Positions 33,450 through 44,900 of a stretch of 64,000 nt of DNA are shown one piece after another. The DNA comes from Takakia lepidozioides. Lineage: Eukaryota > Streptophyta > Takakiopsida > Takakiales > Takakiaceae. Each line of letters opens with the position of its first letter. The first letter of the stretch is position 1. The notes beneath the pieces are model-generated. The model saw nothing but the letters and a program-made list of their open reading frames with translations. It searched no databases and was not told where the DNA came from. The stretch covers positions 60,698,001 through 60,762,000 of the forward strand of contig CM060733.1 in the NCBI GenBank assembly GCA_030704615.1. Reading direction: 5' to 3'. The translations under genes were made by a program, and so were the position numbers.

Positions 33450-34440
33450 GGGGCATTATAGATATCCTCATGATGTATTTTGTATACATCCGATTAATCG
33501 ATTGATGTAAATTTTTTTCTTGTTGCTCGTGTGGGTTGCAACTTTGCATATGTGATCTAAACATACTTATGCACATGTGGACCAAATATGAGCTTGAACC
33601 AAGTTGATTCAATGGGTCATTCTAGTGTTGAACGCAGTTACGTGTCATAGAGACGGAAAATTGTGTTTCGCCTACAGATGATTTTTTTTAATTCCATTTT
33701 CAAGTCATATGCTTAATGATAGCATATGCAATGTGCGTGCAAAATTTGGGAGTAAACAAAAGTCATTTGGACCCATAACCAGATTTTGTTTTCTCATTTG
33801 CACTCCAAAATTGAGTTATCTTCAACTTTGTGCACTCTTCCTAGAGAGTTCTGCAAAAGTGACCCTAGAAACACACTTATTTTTTTTCCATTTTTTGCAT
33901 GGATGTAGTGGTGCAAAGCTCGATGTCACAGAATAAAATAGAGCTAAAAATAAAATCATTACGCCCCTCAAAACCGCAATCATATATTTTCTAAATGTAA
34001 ATATTTATTTTAAATTCATTTAAATTCGATTTAATTCAAAATTGGTGCAAGGGTGAGTGCGTCGTTGGGGAGACAATTAATTTTTTATTTTTTTTTAATT
34101 TTTTTTTAAATTTTTTTATTTTTACCTGCTGGATTTTTGTACAGGTGTTGCACACATATTTAAGCACATGTAGGAAAAAATGAAGCTTGAGCCACATCCG
34201 TTTGTTGGGTGCAATGGCATGAGAGGATTTTCTTTCACATTAATAAACAAAAATTGGTTGATAGGGTGAATGCGTCATTGGGGGGGCAAATGATTTTGTT
34301 TGGGTTTGAAACTTTGCATGCGTGTACGTTGCGCACATACATGTAATTATTGAATGACATATTTGATGCACACACACATTGAAGGTTGTTGTTTGCATTT
34401 CGCTTATAATGAAGTGTATGGTTGCAAGGACACATTATAA
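33450..34440. other. AT-rich spacer between the SET ORF and TNP2
   Basis: No supported coding sequence. It contains long T and A runs (34,080-34,130) and phrases similar to each other (tgggtgcaatggc..., gggtgagtgcgtcgttggggag / gggtgaatgcgtcattgggggg) about 220 bp apart. Confidence 0.4.
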
Positions 34441-34469
34441 TATATGTCCCTATGTTCATTTGTTCGTAT

Positions 34470-37400
34470 CAGGACTTTGTCCATCCCTTCCCGGTCTTTT
34501 CTCTTGGCACCCCATCCGAAAACAACCCAAGTACATCAGGCGGGAGCCGTGGGCGAGACGCCGCCCCCACGGTACCGGACGATGATGACGATGACAGTGA
34601 TAGTGACAGTGACAACAACAATGAACATGGAATTAACCAGGAGGATGTGCAAGCCATGGAGGATCTCTTCATGCATCATGTGGGCGCTGATGCATCCCAT
34701 GAAGAGGGAACCCGACCAATCGATGATCCTGAAATGGCCCCCTCAAATGACATGGAGAGGGAGGCGAGAACTCTCTTGTACGAAGGGGCGAAAGTGAGTC
34801 GACTTTCAACAATCTTACTTTTGCTCAATCTTCAAATTCGATTTGGCATAAGTAATGTTGGGATGTCTGCCATAATGCGAACTATTGCAAACTATATCCT
34901 TGCTCCACACTTGAAACCCAAGTTGCCACGATCGCGGAAAGAGACGCGCGAAGTCTTGGACTCTGTGGGGATGGGCTATAAGATTTTTCATGCATGTCCA
35001 TGTGATAAAACCCTATATTACGGAGAGGATTCGCATTTCACCAAGTGCCCAAAGTGCAAGAAAGACCGATATCGGGATGATGTCCAAGGGAAAAAAGTAC
35101 CACGCAAGGTATAAGCACCATTCCCCCTCGCATGGAGATTATTAGAGAGTAGTACTCATGCAAGATCTGATTGTGGTTTTGGAAGGAGTGAGTGAGGAGT
35201 GGAAGGAGCGACGTTTGGTTTTGACCATTTACACCCAAATGAGGGAGAAGCTGCATAAAGGGAAAGACATAAGGGTGTTGTATTATGTGTGCTAATGGGA
35301 TGATTACATGTGGGGGGCGTGGGGTATTTCATCCTAGAAAATGCATTACTTTCCGATCATCCCGCGATTGAGGGCACAGCACCGAAGCCCCGAATTGGCC
35401 AGACTCATGAGATGGCACGCCTCGCATCGGAGCCCCCCGAGAAAGGTGTGCGGGCCACAAGATTCACGAGCATGGAGGCATATTGAAGAGATGTGGCCTT
35501 TTCTCTTGGAGGACCCACGACATGTCCACCTCGGCTTCTCCTCGGATGGGGTCAACCCATTCTCTGTCCAGTCATGTAGTCATTCCACTTGGCCGGTGAC
35601 CATGGTGAATTACAACATCCCTCCGTATCTTTCAATTAAAAAAGGTCATATCATGTTGGCTGCCATTGTGCCAGGTGAGTGTACTCATTTCATGTTTATT
35701 ATTGCCTTCGACTTTACATTAACTTCTGATCTTTGACGCAATTCGGATGCAAGATTGATGAGTGACATAATCATGGAGTAAGACGTGTAATTCATTTTGT
35801 AGTATAATCTGCATATTGATGGAGCATTGAAACAATGATATAAATGTCTCAAAGGGAAAAAACAAGTGGCAAACATGGACACGTACTTGCGACCTCTTGT
35901 TGATGAACTTAAGAGCTATGGAGGGGGGTCCGGCATTGGATGCTTCACTTGACCCTATGGCCGGACAATCTTTTCAGATGAGAGACATCTTGCTTTGGAC
36001 AATGCATGATTATCCAGGTATATTATGTTCCCCATGAACAACCCGCGTACATTCACTTGTCAATGCCGGATGAGGATGAGGATTGGGATTGATTGAAGTA
36101 GCGGCGACAGTCTTGTGCACCGTAGTGGGATAGATGGCATTATGGGCCATGCACATGACAACTTTTTGTTTTTGCTAATGTGGCGGGATGTGTAGTACAA
36201 GACTAACTGTTTGCTTGGGGCTAAGCACCAAAGGGTACCATGCATGCTTGCATTGTGGCGATGATTTTGATGCACATAGCTCCCGCCATCTTCACAAGAT
36301 GGTGTATCCTAACTACCGCAAATTTCTTCCTATGAGCCATCGATGGAGAAGAAGAGAGAAACACTTGTTTGATGGCAAAGAGGAAGTACGTCCCCCCTCT
36401 ATGACACCGTCCGGGCAGTTTTGGGAGGACCGATGGAAGGAGGCCCATGCGGGCACGGACGGTGAAGTGGACGTGCCCGACATGAAACGACTTTCAATCT
36501 TCCACGAGTTGCCATATTGGGCGGTACATATTCCACAAAAACACCGTCAATATCCCTATGCATGCATGTGATATTGCACATTTGGTATGCGTTGCATTGT
36601 TACTTTCACGTAAATTTTTTTGTGTAAGTCTTTGTGGGTGGGGATATATGTAGGACCTGAAGATTCACCATCTTCCAGATCCCATGCATATTGAGAAGAA
36701 TGTCTACTCGTCATTTTTTCGGGTTCTTCATGGCACGCCGGCAAAGAAGGGAGTGGCTGCAAAAAGAGATTCTCTCGGTGTTAGAAAGGAGCTTGAGGAG
36801 CAGGGTTGCATACGCCATCTATGGGCCGAACAAAATTGTGTGGACCCAAAGGGTGTTGTACGGTGGAAGTATAGGCGCGCACCTTGGCAATGGACAAAGG
36901 AGGAATACAAGAAAGTGATAGCCACCATAAGTGCTGTCCGAACACCAACTGATTATGGGTCATCCCTCCGTACGAAGTTCAGCGAAGAAGACGGGGTCCA
37001 TGGTTTGAAATCTCATGACTACCACAATCTATTGCAAGACATCTTACCCATTGCAGTACGTGGGACATTGACTCCCGAGGTTCGTGAGACAATCTATAGA
37101 TTGGGAGGCTTGTTCTGGTGGATTTGCTCCAAAGAGTTGGAAGAAGCAGATTTTCCACGCATGAAGAAGGAGGCGATGGAGGTAATATGTATGTTGGAGA
37201 TGCACCTCCCTCCCTCCTTCTTTGACATCCAAGTGCACTTGGTAGTGCACTTAGTGGAAGAGGCTTCGATTGTCGGCCCCGTTCATTCTCGGTGGATGTA
37301 CTTCCTTGAGCGTTATATGAAGACTTTGAAAGGATTTGTAAGACAAATGGCGCACCCGGAGGGTAGCATGGCGGATGGGTATACGTTGCAAGAAGCTATG

Positions 37401-38623
37401 TTCTATTGCACGGAGTACATGGCAAGGGTGGATGAGGAATCCCCTCGGATGTGGAAGGAAGAGGAGGATGCATGAACCAATGACATCGTTTTGCCCAAAA
37501 AATCGAAGAGGGTAAAATTGCCGACCTTGGTGATTGAGCAAGCGCATGACTTCATACTGGAGAACACCCTATCCATACATGAGTGGGAGGCAAGATATAA
37601 TAATTTTGTTTAGCAACGAGAGGAGGAGATGCTTGCATGGAGGCGGAACCATCCAAGGCCAGTTACTAGACGCCCACGACGAGGAGCGTTCGGAATGTTC
37701 CTTCACAAAATTTGCCCATGGAATTGCAACCTCTAAGTTCATTCCAACAGTGGCTTCGGACTTCAGTTTATGACGCTGTTGCTCAAGGAGAGGTGGTTTC
37801 AGATTTGGTGCAAGACATTGCAAAGGACCCCTCTCAATTCGCAACCTCATACACGGCGGTTTGGGTTCACGGTCGTCATTTCCGCATTCGTGCTCTTAAC
37901 ATGAAGCGCAAAACAACCTTTGATTCTGGCTTGTGTGCCACATATTGGCAAGACTCCGTGTGGGGCAAGAGAGATACACGACCTGCTATGAGCAAACTTG
38001 AGTACATTGGAGAGTTTGAGAGCATACTCCAACTTCAGTATACAAGGTACCGGCCTCTTCTCTTCAAGGGAAGGTGGTTCCAGCCACATCTTGTGGAGCC
38101 TTCCGCAACACTAGTGCAAGATGATTGTGGTTTCATGCGTGTCAATGCAGATAGGCTCAACCCTACTCATCGTCCCTCCGATGAGCCTTTTTCACGGCCT
38201 TCAGACATGGAGCAAATTTTCTTCTCCGATGACAAAACAAGAGGGGGGAATTGAAAGGTGGTTGTGCATGCTCAGCCAAGAGGAAGACGTATCTATCATG
38301 GTCTCGGATCTCCATGGGGTGAGGCAATTGCGGTGGACGGAGAGACTGGTCATAATGATGCTGATGATGGAGGTTGGGTAGAGGGGATAGAAGAGGATGA
38401 TGACGCCCCGGACAATGCATTCTGGACCCTATATGATGAAGCTCAAGAAGATACGGATGTTGGAGAAGGAGACGAAGACACGGCCATTGACAACGAGGTG
38501 GAGGATGATTCGGAGGTGTCTTTTGAGAGCCGGGCCATTTATGACGATGACTCCGATGACGAAGAAGACTTGCAGCTTGATGAGGATGAAGAGGCTCCGG
38601 ATGATGATGTTCAAGTTGAATAG
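34470..38623 (+). pseudogene. TNP2-type CACTA transposase
   Basis: Parts in order: an acidic N terminus (34,570-34,760) and LYEGAKVSRLSTILLLLNLQ; VGMGYKIFHACPCD and KCPKCKKDRY; an intron from 35,110 to about 35,337; YFPIIPRLRAQHRS and LGFSSDGVNPFSVQS; an intron; DTYLRPLVDELKSYGGG, then a G-run frameshift and FQMRDILLWTMHDYP; LSTKGYHACLHCGDDFDAH; PDPMHIEKNVYSSFF; a DUF4218-like part (HLPPSFFDIQVHLVVHLVEE, RWMYFLERYMKTLKGFVR); a DUF4216-like part (37,712-38,254: VHGRHFRIRALNMK, LQYTRYRPLLFKGRWFQP); and a very acidic tail to 38,623. Stops at 37,473 (TGA) and 37,612 (TAG) break it. Both fit C-to-T changes. The few defects suggest fairly recent decay. Confidence 0.88.
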
Positions 38624-38929
38624 ACACAAAATCAAAGCTACATAACAATTCTCGCACCGAACTGGACCCATCCCTTCGATTGATTGTACATGTACATGCA
38701 TATTGTACTTTATTTCTATGATTAATCAAATATGGCTGTGGCTGGTAGTCTATCAAGAAAGAAGGCAGATGCAATGAATATATTGGAGCAACACATACAG
38801 ATGTGGTATCAAGAGAATTATCAAAATGAATGTCACAATGTACAAGAAGGTCCACAACAACAAGCTAAACCATAAAGAAAAACAAACACCCTACACCAGT
38901 ACCATATGAAAAAAAAAAAAACTAAGAAC

Positions 38930-39504
38930 CCCCAAAGGCCCTAACCCTAAACCTAGAAAGCCCTGCCGTCGCCGCCTGCGACCCCCACGCGTCGCAAACT
39001 GCGACGCGTTTTCTTGGATTTATGAGGCTGGGGGTCGCAAACGGCGATGGCCAACTGTCGCCAATTGCGACCGGTTTTTTGAATGGATTTATGAGGCTGG
39101 GGGTCACAAACGGCGACGGCCAGCCGTCGCAAACTGTGACATGTTTTTTTGTTTTGTAAGAATAGGGCAGCCGGGCAGTTTGCGACGCCTGTCCGTCGCA
39201 GGGGCCTTTTGCCCTTCATGCCACCATGCGACGGCCGGGCGTCGCAAGAAAGGGCTGCAATGAAAGAGAAGGCAAGAAATGGTTTTTTTTTTCCCGGCGT
39301 GCGACGACCGGCCGTCGCCAGAAAGGGCTGCCTTCTGCCCTTCGCTGGGGGCGACGCGTGGGCGTCGCATGGGAGGGCTGCCATTTTCGCTTCATCACTC
39401 TGTGCGACAGCCAGGCGTCGCCGCCTGGCCCCGACGCCAGGTTTCACTCCCGCGTGGTTTGGCTACGGGGTTGGCGTTGCAAACCCCCCCCATTTGCTGT
39501 AGTG
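38930..39504. repeat. CACTA right terminus with CGTCGC-type subterminal palindromes
   Basis: The block carries at least eight dyads of the type gcgacggccgggcgtcgc. It ends in ctgtagtg at 39,497-39,504. Read inward the terminus is CACTACAGCAAATGGGGGGG followed by GTTTGCAACG. It lies about 300 bp after the TNP2 stop and so is probably the right end of the TNP2 element. TGA follows at 39,505-39,507. I found no matching left end next to a TGA. Confidence 0.75.
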
Positions 39505-39606
39505 TGACCATAGTGAACTAATGTGATAAGTTGAGTTGGGTGTTTCCTAGAACAAATCTAGGCTGTCATTGTCAGGTGCTAGCAGCAAGGCAAGGATGCT
39601 AAGCAT

Positions 39607-40640
39607 GTGAAGATGCTTTGTGAGGCAGGTAGACTGACAGAGGCTCTACAGACTTTAAACCAACGAGGCATTTCAGTAGATTCAGATACGTATGTCTGTC
39701 TCTTGCTTAAGTGCATCAAGACGAAAGGTCTGGAAGCTGATAATAGGTGCACACTCACATTATCCAAAGTGCATTCGTGCCAAATGTTTTTCTACTCAAC
39801 ACCCTTGCCAACATGTATGTTAAGTGTGGGAGTGTCATGGATGCTCACCAAGTTTTCCACAGAGTGCCTCAACGATCTTTGATCACGTGGAATATAATGT
39901 TGGCAGGATTTACCAAGGATAGGTGTGGCAGGAATGCTTTGGAAACCTATGAGCAACTGTTGCGCGAAGGGTGAAGCCCAAGCACATCACGTTTGTTTGT
40001 GTTTGCAATGCGTGTGCAAGCCTGGGAACTCTGGAAAAGGGGAAAGAGGTCCATGGTGACATCGTCAAAGCTGGATTTGTACCAAATGGCATTCTGAACA
40101 CTGCCATGGTGGACATGTATGCCAAATGTGGGTGTTGCAAGCCTGATGCGAAGGGAGAGTTCGACAATATGGCTGAACGAGATGTGGTGTTTTGGAGTGC
40201 CATGATTGCAAGGTATGTGCAGCATGGGTACGAGATTAAGGCTTTGGAAACATAAGAGCAAATGATGTGGGAAGGGATGAAGCCAGACCAGGTCATATTC
40301 ATTTGTGTTTGTAATATGCGTATGCGAGCCTAGTAGCCCTGGGAAGGGGCAAAGAGGTTCATGGTGACATTATCAAAGCTGGAATTGTACCAGATGTCAT
40401 TCTGAACATTCCCTTGGTGTACATCTATGGCAAATATGAGCTTGGCAGCCCTAAAAAGGGCACAAAGGTCCATGGTGACATCGTCAAAGCTGGAATTGTA
40501 TCACTAGATGTCACTCTAAACACTGCCTTGGTGGATATGTATGTGAAGGCAACCCTGGATCAAGTGGATGTCACTTTGGGTGACATGGTAGCTGGCACCA
40601 TCATTCTCAAGAACTACAAGTTCCTGAATTCATTCTCGAA
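39607..40640 (+). pseudogene. PLS-type PPR gene fragment
   Basis: The blocks read DSDTYVCLLLKCIKTKGLE, then NTLANMYVKCGSVMDAHQVF and RSLITWNIMLAGFTKDR, then ITFVCVCNACASLGTLEKGK, LNTAMVDMYAKCG and ERDVVFWSAMIARYVQHGYE. Two more partial repeats follow to 40,640. The repeats show the P-L-S spacing of plant organelle RNA-editing PPR proteins. Frame changes at about 39,750 and 39,970, a TAA at 40,253 and missing repeats show it is not functional. It lies between the CACTA ends at 39,504 and 41,501. Confidence 0.8.
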
Positions 40641-40662
40641 ATGTTTTCTTTTGTTCTCTTGA

Positions 40663-41400
40663 CATGTCCACGACAGTGCTTTACCTAGCTGCACATCAGA
40701 TTTTCCTTCCCCAATGACTTCACTTGGGCAGTGATCTATGGATATGGCAACATGGCCCTCATGTTGGTCATCTGTAGAATGTGGCCAAAACTTGTTTTAA
40801 AAACACTCTTGATATAAACCAGTTTTGAGCCATCCAAATGCTTTTGGTTCTTGCCATGTATTTGTATTCTATGTTTTGCTATTTTTTTATAAAAAAAAAA
40901 TAATATAAAGGGAAACACCTGGGAGCGACAGCTCACAAATCAGGCCCCTTGATTTGTTTTGCTGTATTTGTAATATATTTTCAATGCAGTGCAGCGAATC
41001 AATAAATTTAAATACAAAACCCAATAATTCATATTTATATAGATATAAAATGAAAAGTAAAGGAAAATAAATAAATAAAAACAAAATAACAGTAATAAAC
41101 AAAAACAATAAAACCAAACATTAAACAAAAAAGCCTCTCCAATTCATATATATATTATATATATATACTAGGTACACGCCATGCATCCACGTCATATTGC
41201 AGTAGAACTATTTTAGTACACGTCATGCATCCATATCATAATGCAGTTAAACCACTTAGCCACATCATAGCCACGTCATAGCCACGTCATACTGTGGTAC
41301 AATCACTTTACTACACGTCACCCCCTAGGTTTTACTATCACATTTCACTGTCACAACCTGGCATCTGGATTCGACTGCTTGACTGAAACGACTTGACCTT
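40663..41400. other. AT-rich spacer with short repeats
   Basis: No gene is supported. It includes an AT microsatellite at about 41,145-41,168 and three near-copies of a phrase tacacgtcatgcatccacgtcat / tacacgtcatgcatccatatcat / cacatcatagccacgtcat at 41,172-41,300. Confidence 0.45.
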
Positions 41401-41501
41401 TGTCACGCACTTTTGACTATGGAGGCTGGGAGTAAAAATGTCGCAAACGACTCAAAAATGAGTCAAATACAGAGTAAAAAAACCCAGCTTGTATTGTAGT
41501 G
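41385..41501. repeat. Further CACTA-like terminus
   Basis: The sequence ends ttgtagtg at 41,501. Inward it reads CACTACAATACAAGCTGGGT, followed by GAGTCGTTTGCGAC and a gactcaaaaatgagtc palindrome. This has the plan of a CACTA end of a different subfamily. No partner end was found. Confidence 0.45.
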
Positions 41502-41589
41502 CATTCAGTACAGGGTGGGAGGGCGGGGTTTATTCATGTTCAGATTTCTGACATGTACCCAAGTGACCCTCTTGCACAATACAAGTTAA

Positions 41590-42134
41590 ATTGCAGCCTC
41601 ATATTGTATCATCCATAATTATCCCAAGACGCCCAGCCGTCGCAGAGGCCTTTTCCCCCTTCAAGCCACCTTGCCACGCCCGAGCGTGGCAAGTGGGGCC
41701 GCCCCCCTTTGCGATGGTCAGGCGTGGCAAGAAAGGGCTACCTCTTGCCCTTGAGGCCACCTTGCCACGTCCCGGCGTCGCAAGATGATCCCGATGCTGG
41801 GGGGCGACACCTGGGCGCTGGGTTGCCACGCGGCGGCGTCACAAGCAGCGCCGGGGCGCCGCCGTGCCACGCCCTGACGTCGCAAATCAGCGCTGTGGTG
41901 CCGGCGTCGCACGCTCAGCGCCGCGCGGGGTGTGACCCCAATTGGAGTAAACATTATTAAGATCTACTGATGGGTAAAATTGAATCCTAAAGTGGAATGA
42001 TAAACTACAGGCTGGTCCATCAAGATGCTTGTGTATACATATCTTGGATCTGTAATGTGCCAAGCTGTTCTTACGTGCCCATGATATCTTGCATGAGCGG
42101 CTGCCGTCACTAACCCCCCCTTTTTGCAGTAGTG
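41590..42134. repeat. Right terminus and subterminal palindromes of the outer CACTA
   Basis: Dyads gccacgcccgagcgtggc (about 41,674), ccacgtcccggcgtcgc and gccacgccctgacgtcgc fill 41,625-41,935. After a 170-bp AT-richer part the element closes with gtcactaacccccccttttt and gcagtagtg at 42,134. Its terminal 27 bp pair with the left end at 6910, and GGT follows at 42,135-42,137. Confidence 0.75.
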
Positions 42135-42137
42135 GGT

Positions 42138-42235
42138 GCACGTGGTCCATGAGAGTCTCATATAGGTGATCGATGCCTAGGGCAAGCAACTGCTCGAATG
42201 GAGGAAGATGCGCTCGTGCTAGTGCTGGAAGAATA
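42138..42235 (-). mobile_element. RLE-type LINE, middle segment between two insertions
   Basis: On the minus strand this reads ILPALARAHLPPFEQLLALG and IDHLYETLMDHVH. It is a LINE ORF segment lying between the CACTA right end and the small insertion. Upstream it continues in frame from LRSAR (42,348 onward). Downstream it continues in frame at 6909 with RHSFSDML. Confidence 0.75.
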
Positions 42236-42347
42236 TCTCGTGCAGATATAGGGCCCACCCTCAAAAGGGGGCAGTAGCCGTAAGGCGAAGTGGCTTTTAG
42301 TTACGCCGGCTTTGGCCGGAGTCTTCTCTCTCTCTCTCTCGTGCAGA
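42236..42347 (-). mobile_element. 90-bp LINE-tail (SINE-like) insertion with 11-bp target duplication
   Basis: TCTCGTGCAGA occurs at 42,236-42,246 and again at 42,337-42,347. Between them is a copy of the motif seen at 5,737-5,885 (tagggcccaccct..., gtaaggcgaagtggctttta..., gccggctttggccggagtc) followed by a ct microsatellite. It is either a very short 5'-truncated LINE copy or a SINE sharing the LINE tail. Removal with one repeat restores the LINE frame. Confidence 0.75.
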
Positions 42348-44900
42348 GCGAAGATGTTGTTGGAAAGGGAAGATGCCAGTGTTGACGTGAGCAATGGGGT
42401 CCATGAGCAGGGGTCGTTGACTGCACAAAAAGCGGGATGCAAGGACATGGGCAATCAAAGCCCAGCTGCCCAAGAACGCAGAGGGGGAAGTGCTGAATAT
42501 GGAGAGCAAGACTACACCTCCAAAAGAGATGGGAAGGACAACCTGTTGGCACGCTAGAGCCCCCTCGGATCCATCCAAAGCTCCCGGTCCCATAAGACGA
42601 CCAAAATATTCATGATGGTAGCATCAAACCCAGACAATAATAGCAAAAACTCAGGGGTAGGGGGGTAAGTCCTGAGGAGATAGGATGGCCGCTGGATAAA
42701 GCATTTTGTGAGGATGCCATACGCTACCTGTAGGTCCCCGAGGTGAGGAATGAGGTCGGAATGAATGACATCTTGATCAAGGGCATTCTCCAAGAAAGAG
42801 GAAGTGAAAGAGGTGGTACCAAGGGGGACGCCCAAGACGCAAATGCCGTCAGACGGTGTGATGAAGTGTGTAGGAGGCACAAAGTCTGGGGGCAAACTGG
42901 CTGTAGACCACGCAACATACTTGCGAGGTTGAACTGATAGCCCCATACCCTGAAGCTGAGCGGCAAAGTGGTTGTACGCTGGAAGCACCTCAGAGGCTGG
43001 GCCAATGATGTGAGTGTCGTCAGCAACTGAGGGGAACTGGCACGTTGGGAATGCTGCTGCAGATGACATAAGGGTGCACAGATGTGCCATGGCAAACAAA
43101 GGTCCCCCTAAAGGATTGTCATGTCGGGTGCCAACTTCAGACCGGATGACAGTGTAGTCGCCTGTACAAGAATGGTGACTGTAGAAAAGGGGGGCTGTAG
43201 AACCATAGCACAATCTGACAAAAGGGATGAGCTGGTGAAAATCTCCTCCAGCTGAACAAAGTTCTTGGAAGATGGCGTTGCGGGAGACAGAGTTGAAAGC
43301 GTTTGCTACATCAACTTGAAACACAACCGATTCCGTATGAAGGTTGAGAATAGGCCGAATTTGAGATTGACAGGGCATGCCTAAATACGCTACGACGATA
43401 AGGTATGAGAATCTCAAACTTTATTTTTAGCCTCACAACCGCCTGGAGTGGCAACGCCAAACTGATGTGGGAAGAGGTGGGCAGATAATGCATCACGGTA
43501 CTGCATGACAAGGGAACGACTGACAAGACGATACAAATTTACTTCCCCGATGGCAATGGGACGGATGCCATTTCTAGAGTGCTTGGTCATGGCTAGTAGC
43601 CGGGAGGCTCCGAGAATATGTGCCACTGGAGAAGGGATGTGGCCAACGGTGATGAAGGAACAGACTTGAAATAGTTGAGAGAAGCCACTAGCAGAGCGAC
43701 AATAGTGTCCATAGAAGGTGGGGCAGGGGCAAATGGTGACATAGCGCGGGCTGCACATGAATACTCACCTACCTGTCCCAACATGAGGTTGTGCCGAAGA
43801 CGTCTGTGAGCAAAAGGGTCTGGTTGTGAAGAAGTGTCAGTAGGAGCACGTCCTGCTAGGGCTTGTGCTTGGAGATAATGCTCTTCTTGAAGATTCTCCC
43901 AGTCTCCCGCGAGAAAGCGTTGGAGCCGGATTCGAGTATCTCTATGACCAGCCTCACCACCACGTGGTGGCAAGACCAAACACCACTGGGCAAACAACAA
44001 AAGAAGCTACCACGCCGACACGTTAGCAGGATCCCGGGCTAGTTTGTCTAAAGGCATGTGAAAGCAATGCTGGACCTCTTGACGAAGGGCCACCGGGATG
44101 CGTGTGTAGAGGCGGGGGCGGGGTAGGGCGGGGTAAATGAAAAGCTCCAAGGACATCCAACGAGGAGAGCCACGCCCATGCAGTGGGTGGAGGGGGAACT
44201 TGAAAAACACCGAGGGGAGTGGGCACAGAAGAACCATCATGGTTAGCTTGCCGAAAGGATGTGCAAGTGCATTGGCACGCAAGCCAAACCTCTGATTCGG
44301 GTGAAAAGACGACCGCAAGCCGAGCAAAGAATACGTTCTGTAGTGGGAACAACTGGTGATTGTGGAAATGGTGGAACCATTAGAAGGGGTGGAGCTGCTG
44401 GAGGAGACGGCAAAATGGAAGGTCCAGGGGCAGAAGGAGAGTAAGAATGTACCCGTTGTCTTGAGTGAGATGGAGAACCCGGTGGTGAGGTGACCTCTGA
44501 GAGACTTCGAGTGCAGCCATAAAGTCGGAGTGGAGGAAGAGCGGTGATGGGATTGTGCACGCCGGTTGGATCTTCAAGCAAGTGGTCCTGTTGTTGAGGA
44601 AGACAAACGCGGTCGGGTTGGTGTTGTGGCAAACTGCTAGCCGCCGTCACTACCACTGGGGCGTCTTGCTGGTGAGGTTGGGGTGAGGGGGATACCACTA
44701 GCTGGGGTAGGGGTACAGACGCTAGTGCTACCGCAGAAGGAGAATAAGACCAGGGTACAGGCACAGTGGATGTGGTACGAATGCGGGAGCGTCTTCCTGT
44801 CTAGGCTGGTTGTCGACTCTCCGCTGGGTGTTGCGGTACTTCATGAGGGAGCCCATCAAGGAGCCAATTTCCTTCATCCTGTAGGGATTTGGAGTTCATG
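42348..44900 (-). mobile_element. RLE-type LINE, 5' part (zinc finger, reverse transcriptase)
   Basis: Minus-strand order: an N-terminal Pro/Ser-rich region (44,764 to about 44,350), a C2H2-like finger (CSACGRLFTRIRGL..., about 44,260-44,340), a linker with RIRLQRFLAGDWENL, then the RT (43,758-42,554) and a post-RT block, LPISFGGVVL and AFLGSWALIAHV (to 42,348). The 3' portion lies on the other side of two insertions at 42,138-42,235 and 5,737-6,909. The total coding length of about 3.6 kb and a single ORF fit R2-like LINEs. Confidence 0.78.
42554..43758 (-). pseudogene. Reverse transcriptase of the RLE-type LINE
   Basis: Two frames are joined by one shift near 43,415. The upstream frame reads RNGIRPIAIGEVNLYRLVSR and FPHQFGVATPGGCEA. 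The downstream frame has FQVDVANAFNSVSRNAIF (motif A), GTRHDNPLGGPLFAMAHL (motif B, with QGDP changed to HDNP) and FPSVADDTHIIGPA (motif C, VADD), then VLGVPLGTTSFTSSFLENAL and LTKCFIQRPSYLLRTYPP. This is a non-LTR RT. The catalytic ADD pair is intact. Confidence 0.85.

Larger units (their letters stand above)
6910..42134. mobile_element. Giant CACTA (En/Spm) element or shell, about 35.2 kb
   Basis: The left end begins CACTACAGGAAAAGGGGGGG and continues TTAATGAC. The right end, read inward, begins CACTACTGCAAAAAGGGGGG and continues GTTAGTGAC. These are imperfect terminal inverted repeats of about 27 bp. Both flanks carry GGT. Both ends are followed inward by GC-rich palindromes built on CCACGCCCGRGCGTGG, typical of CACTA subterminal repeats. 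The insertion splits a LINE ORF that reads through in frame once the element is removed. The interior holds a TNP2 transposase, a Ptta-like gene and nested retrotransposons. It may be one element with later insertions, or an outer CACTA with an inner CACTA nested in it, because an unpaired CACTA end lies at 39,504. Confidence 0.8.

Noticed and set aside
17905-39504. A single inner CACTA element from the 17.9-kb palindrome block to the end at 39,504
   Set aside because: The 17.9-kb block lacks a CACTAC terminus and a TGA to match 39,505-39,507, so the pairing is not supported.
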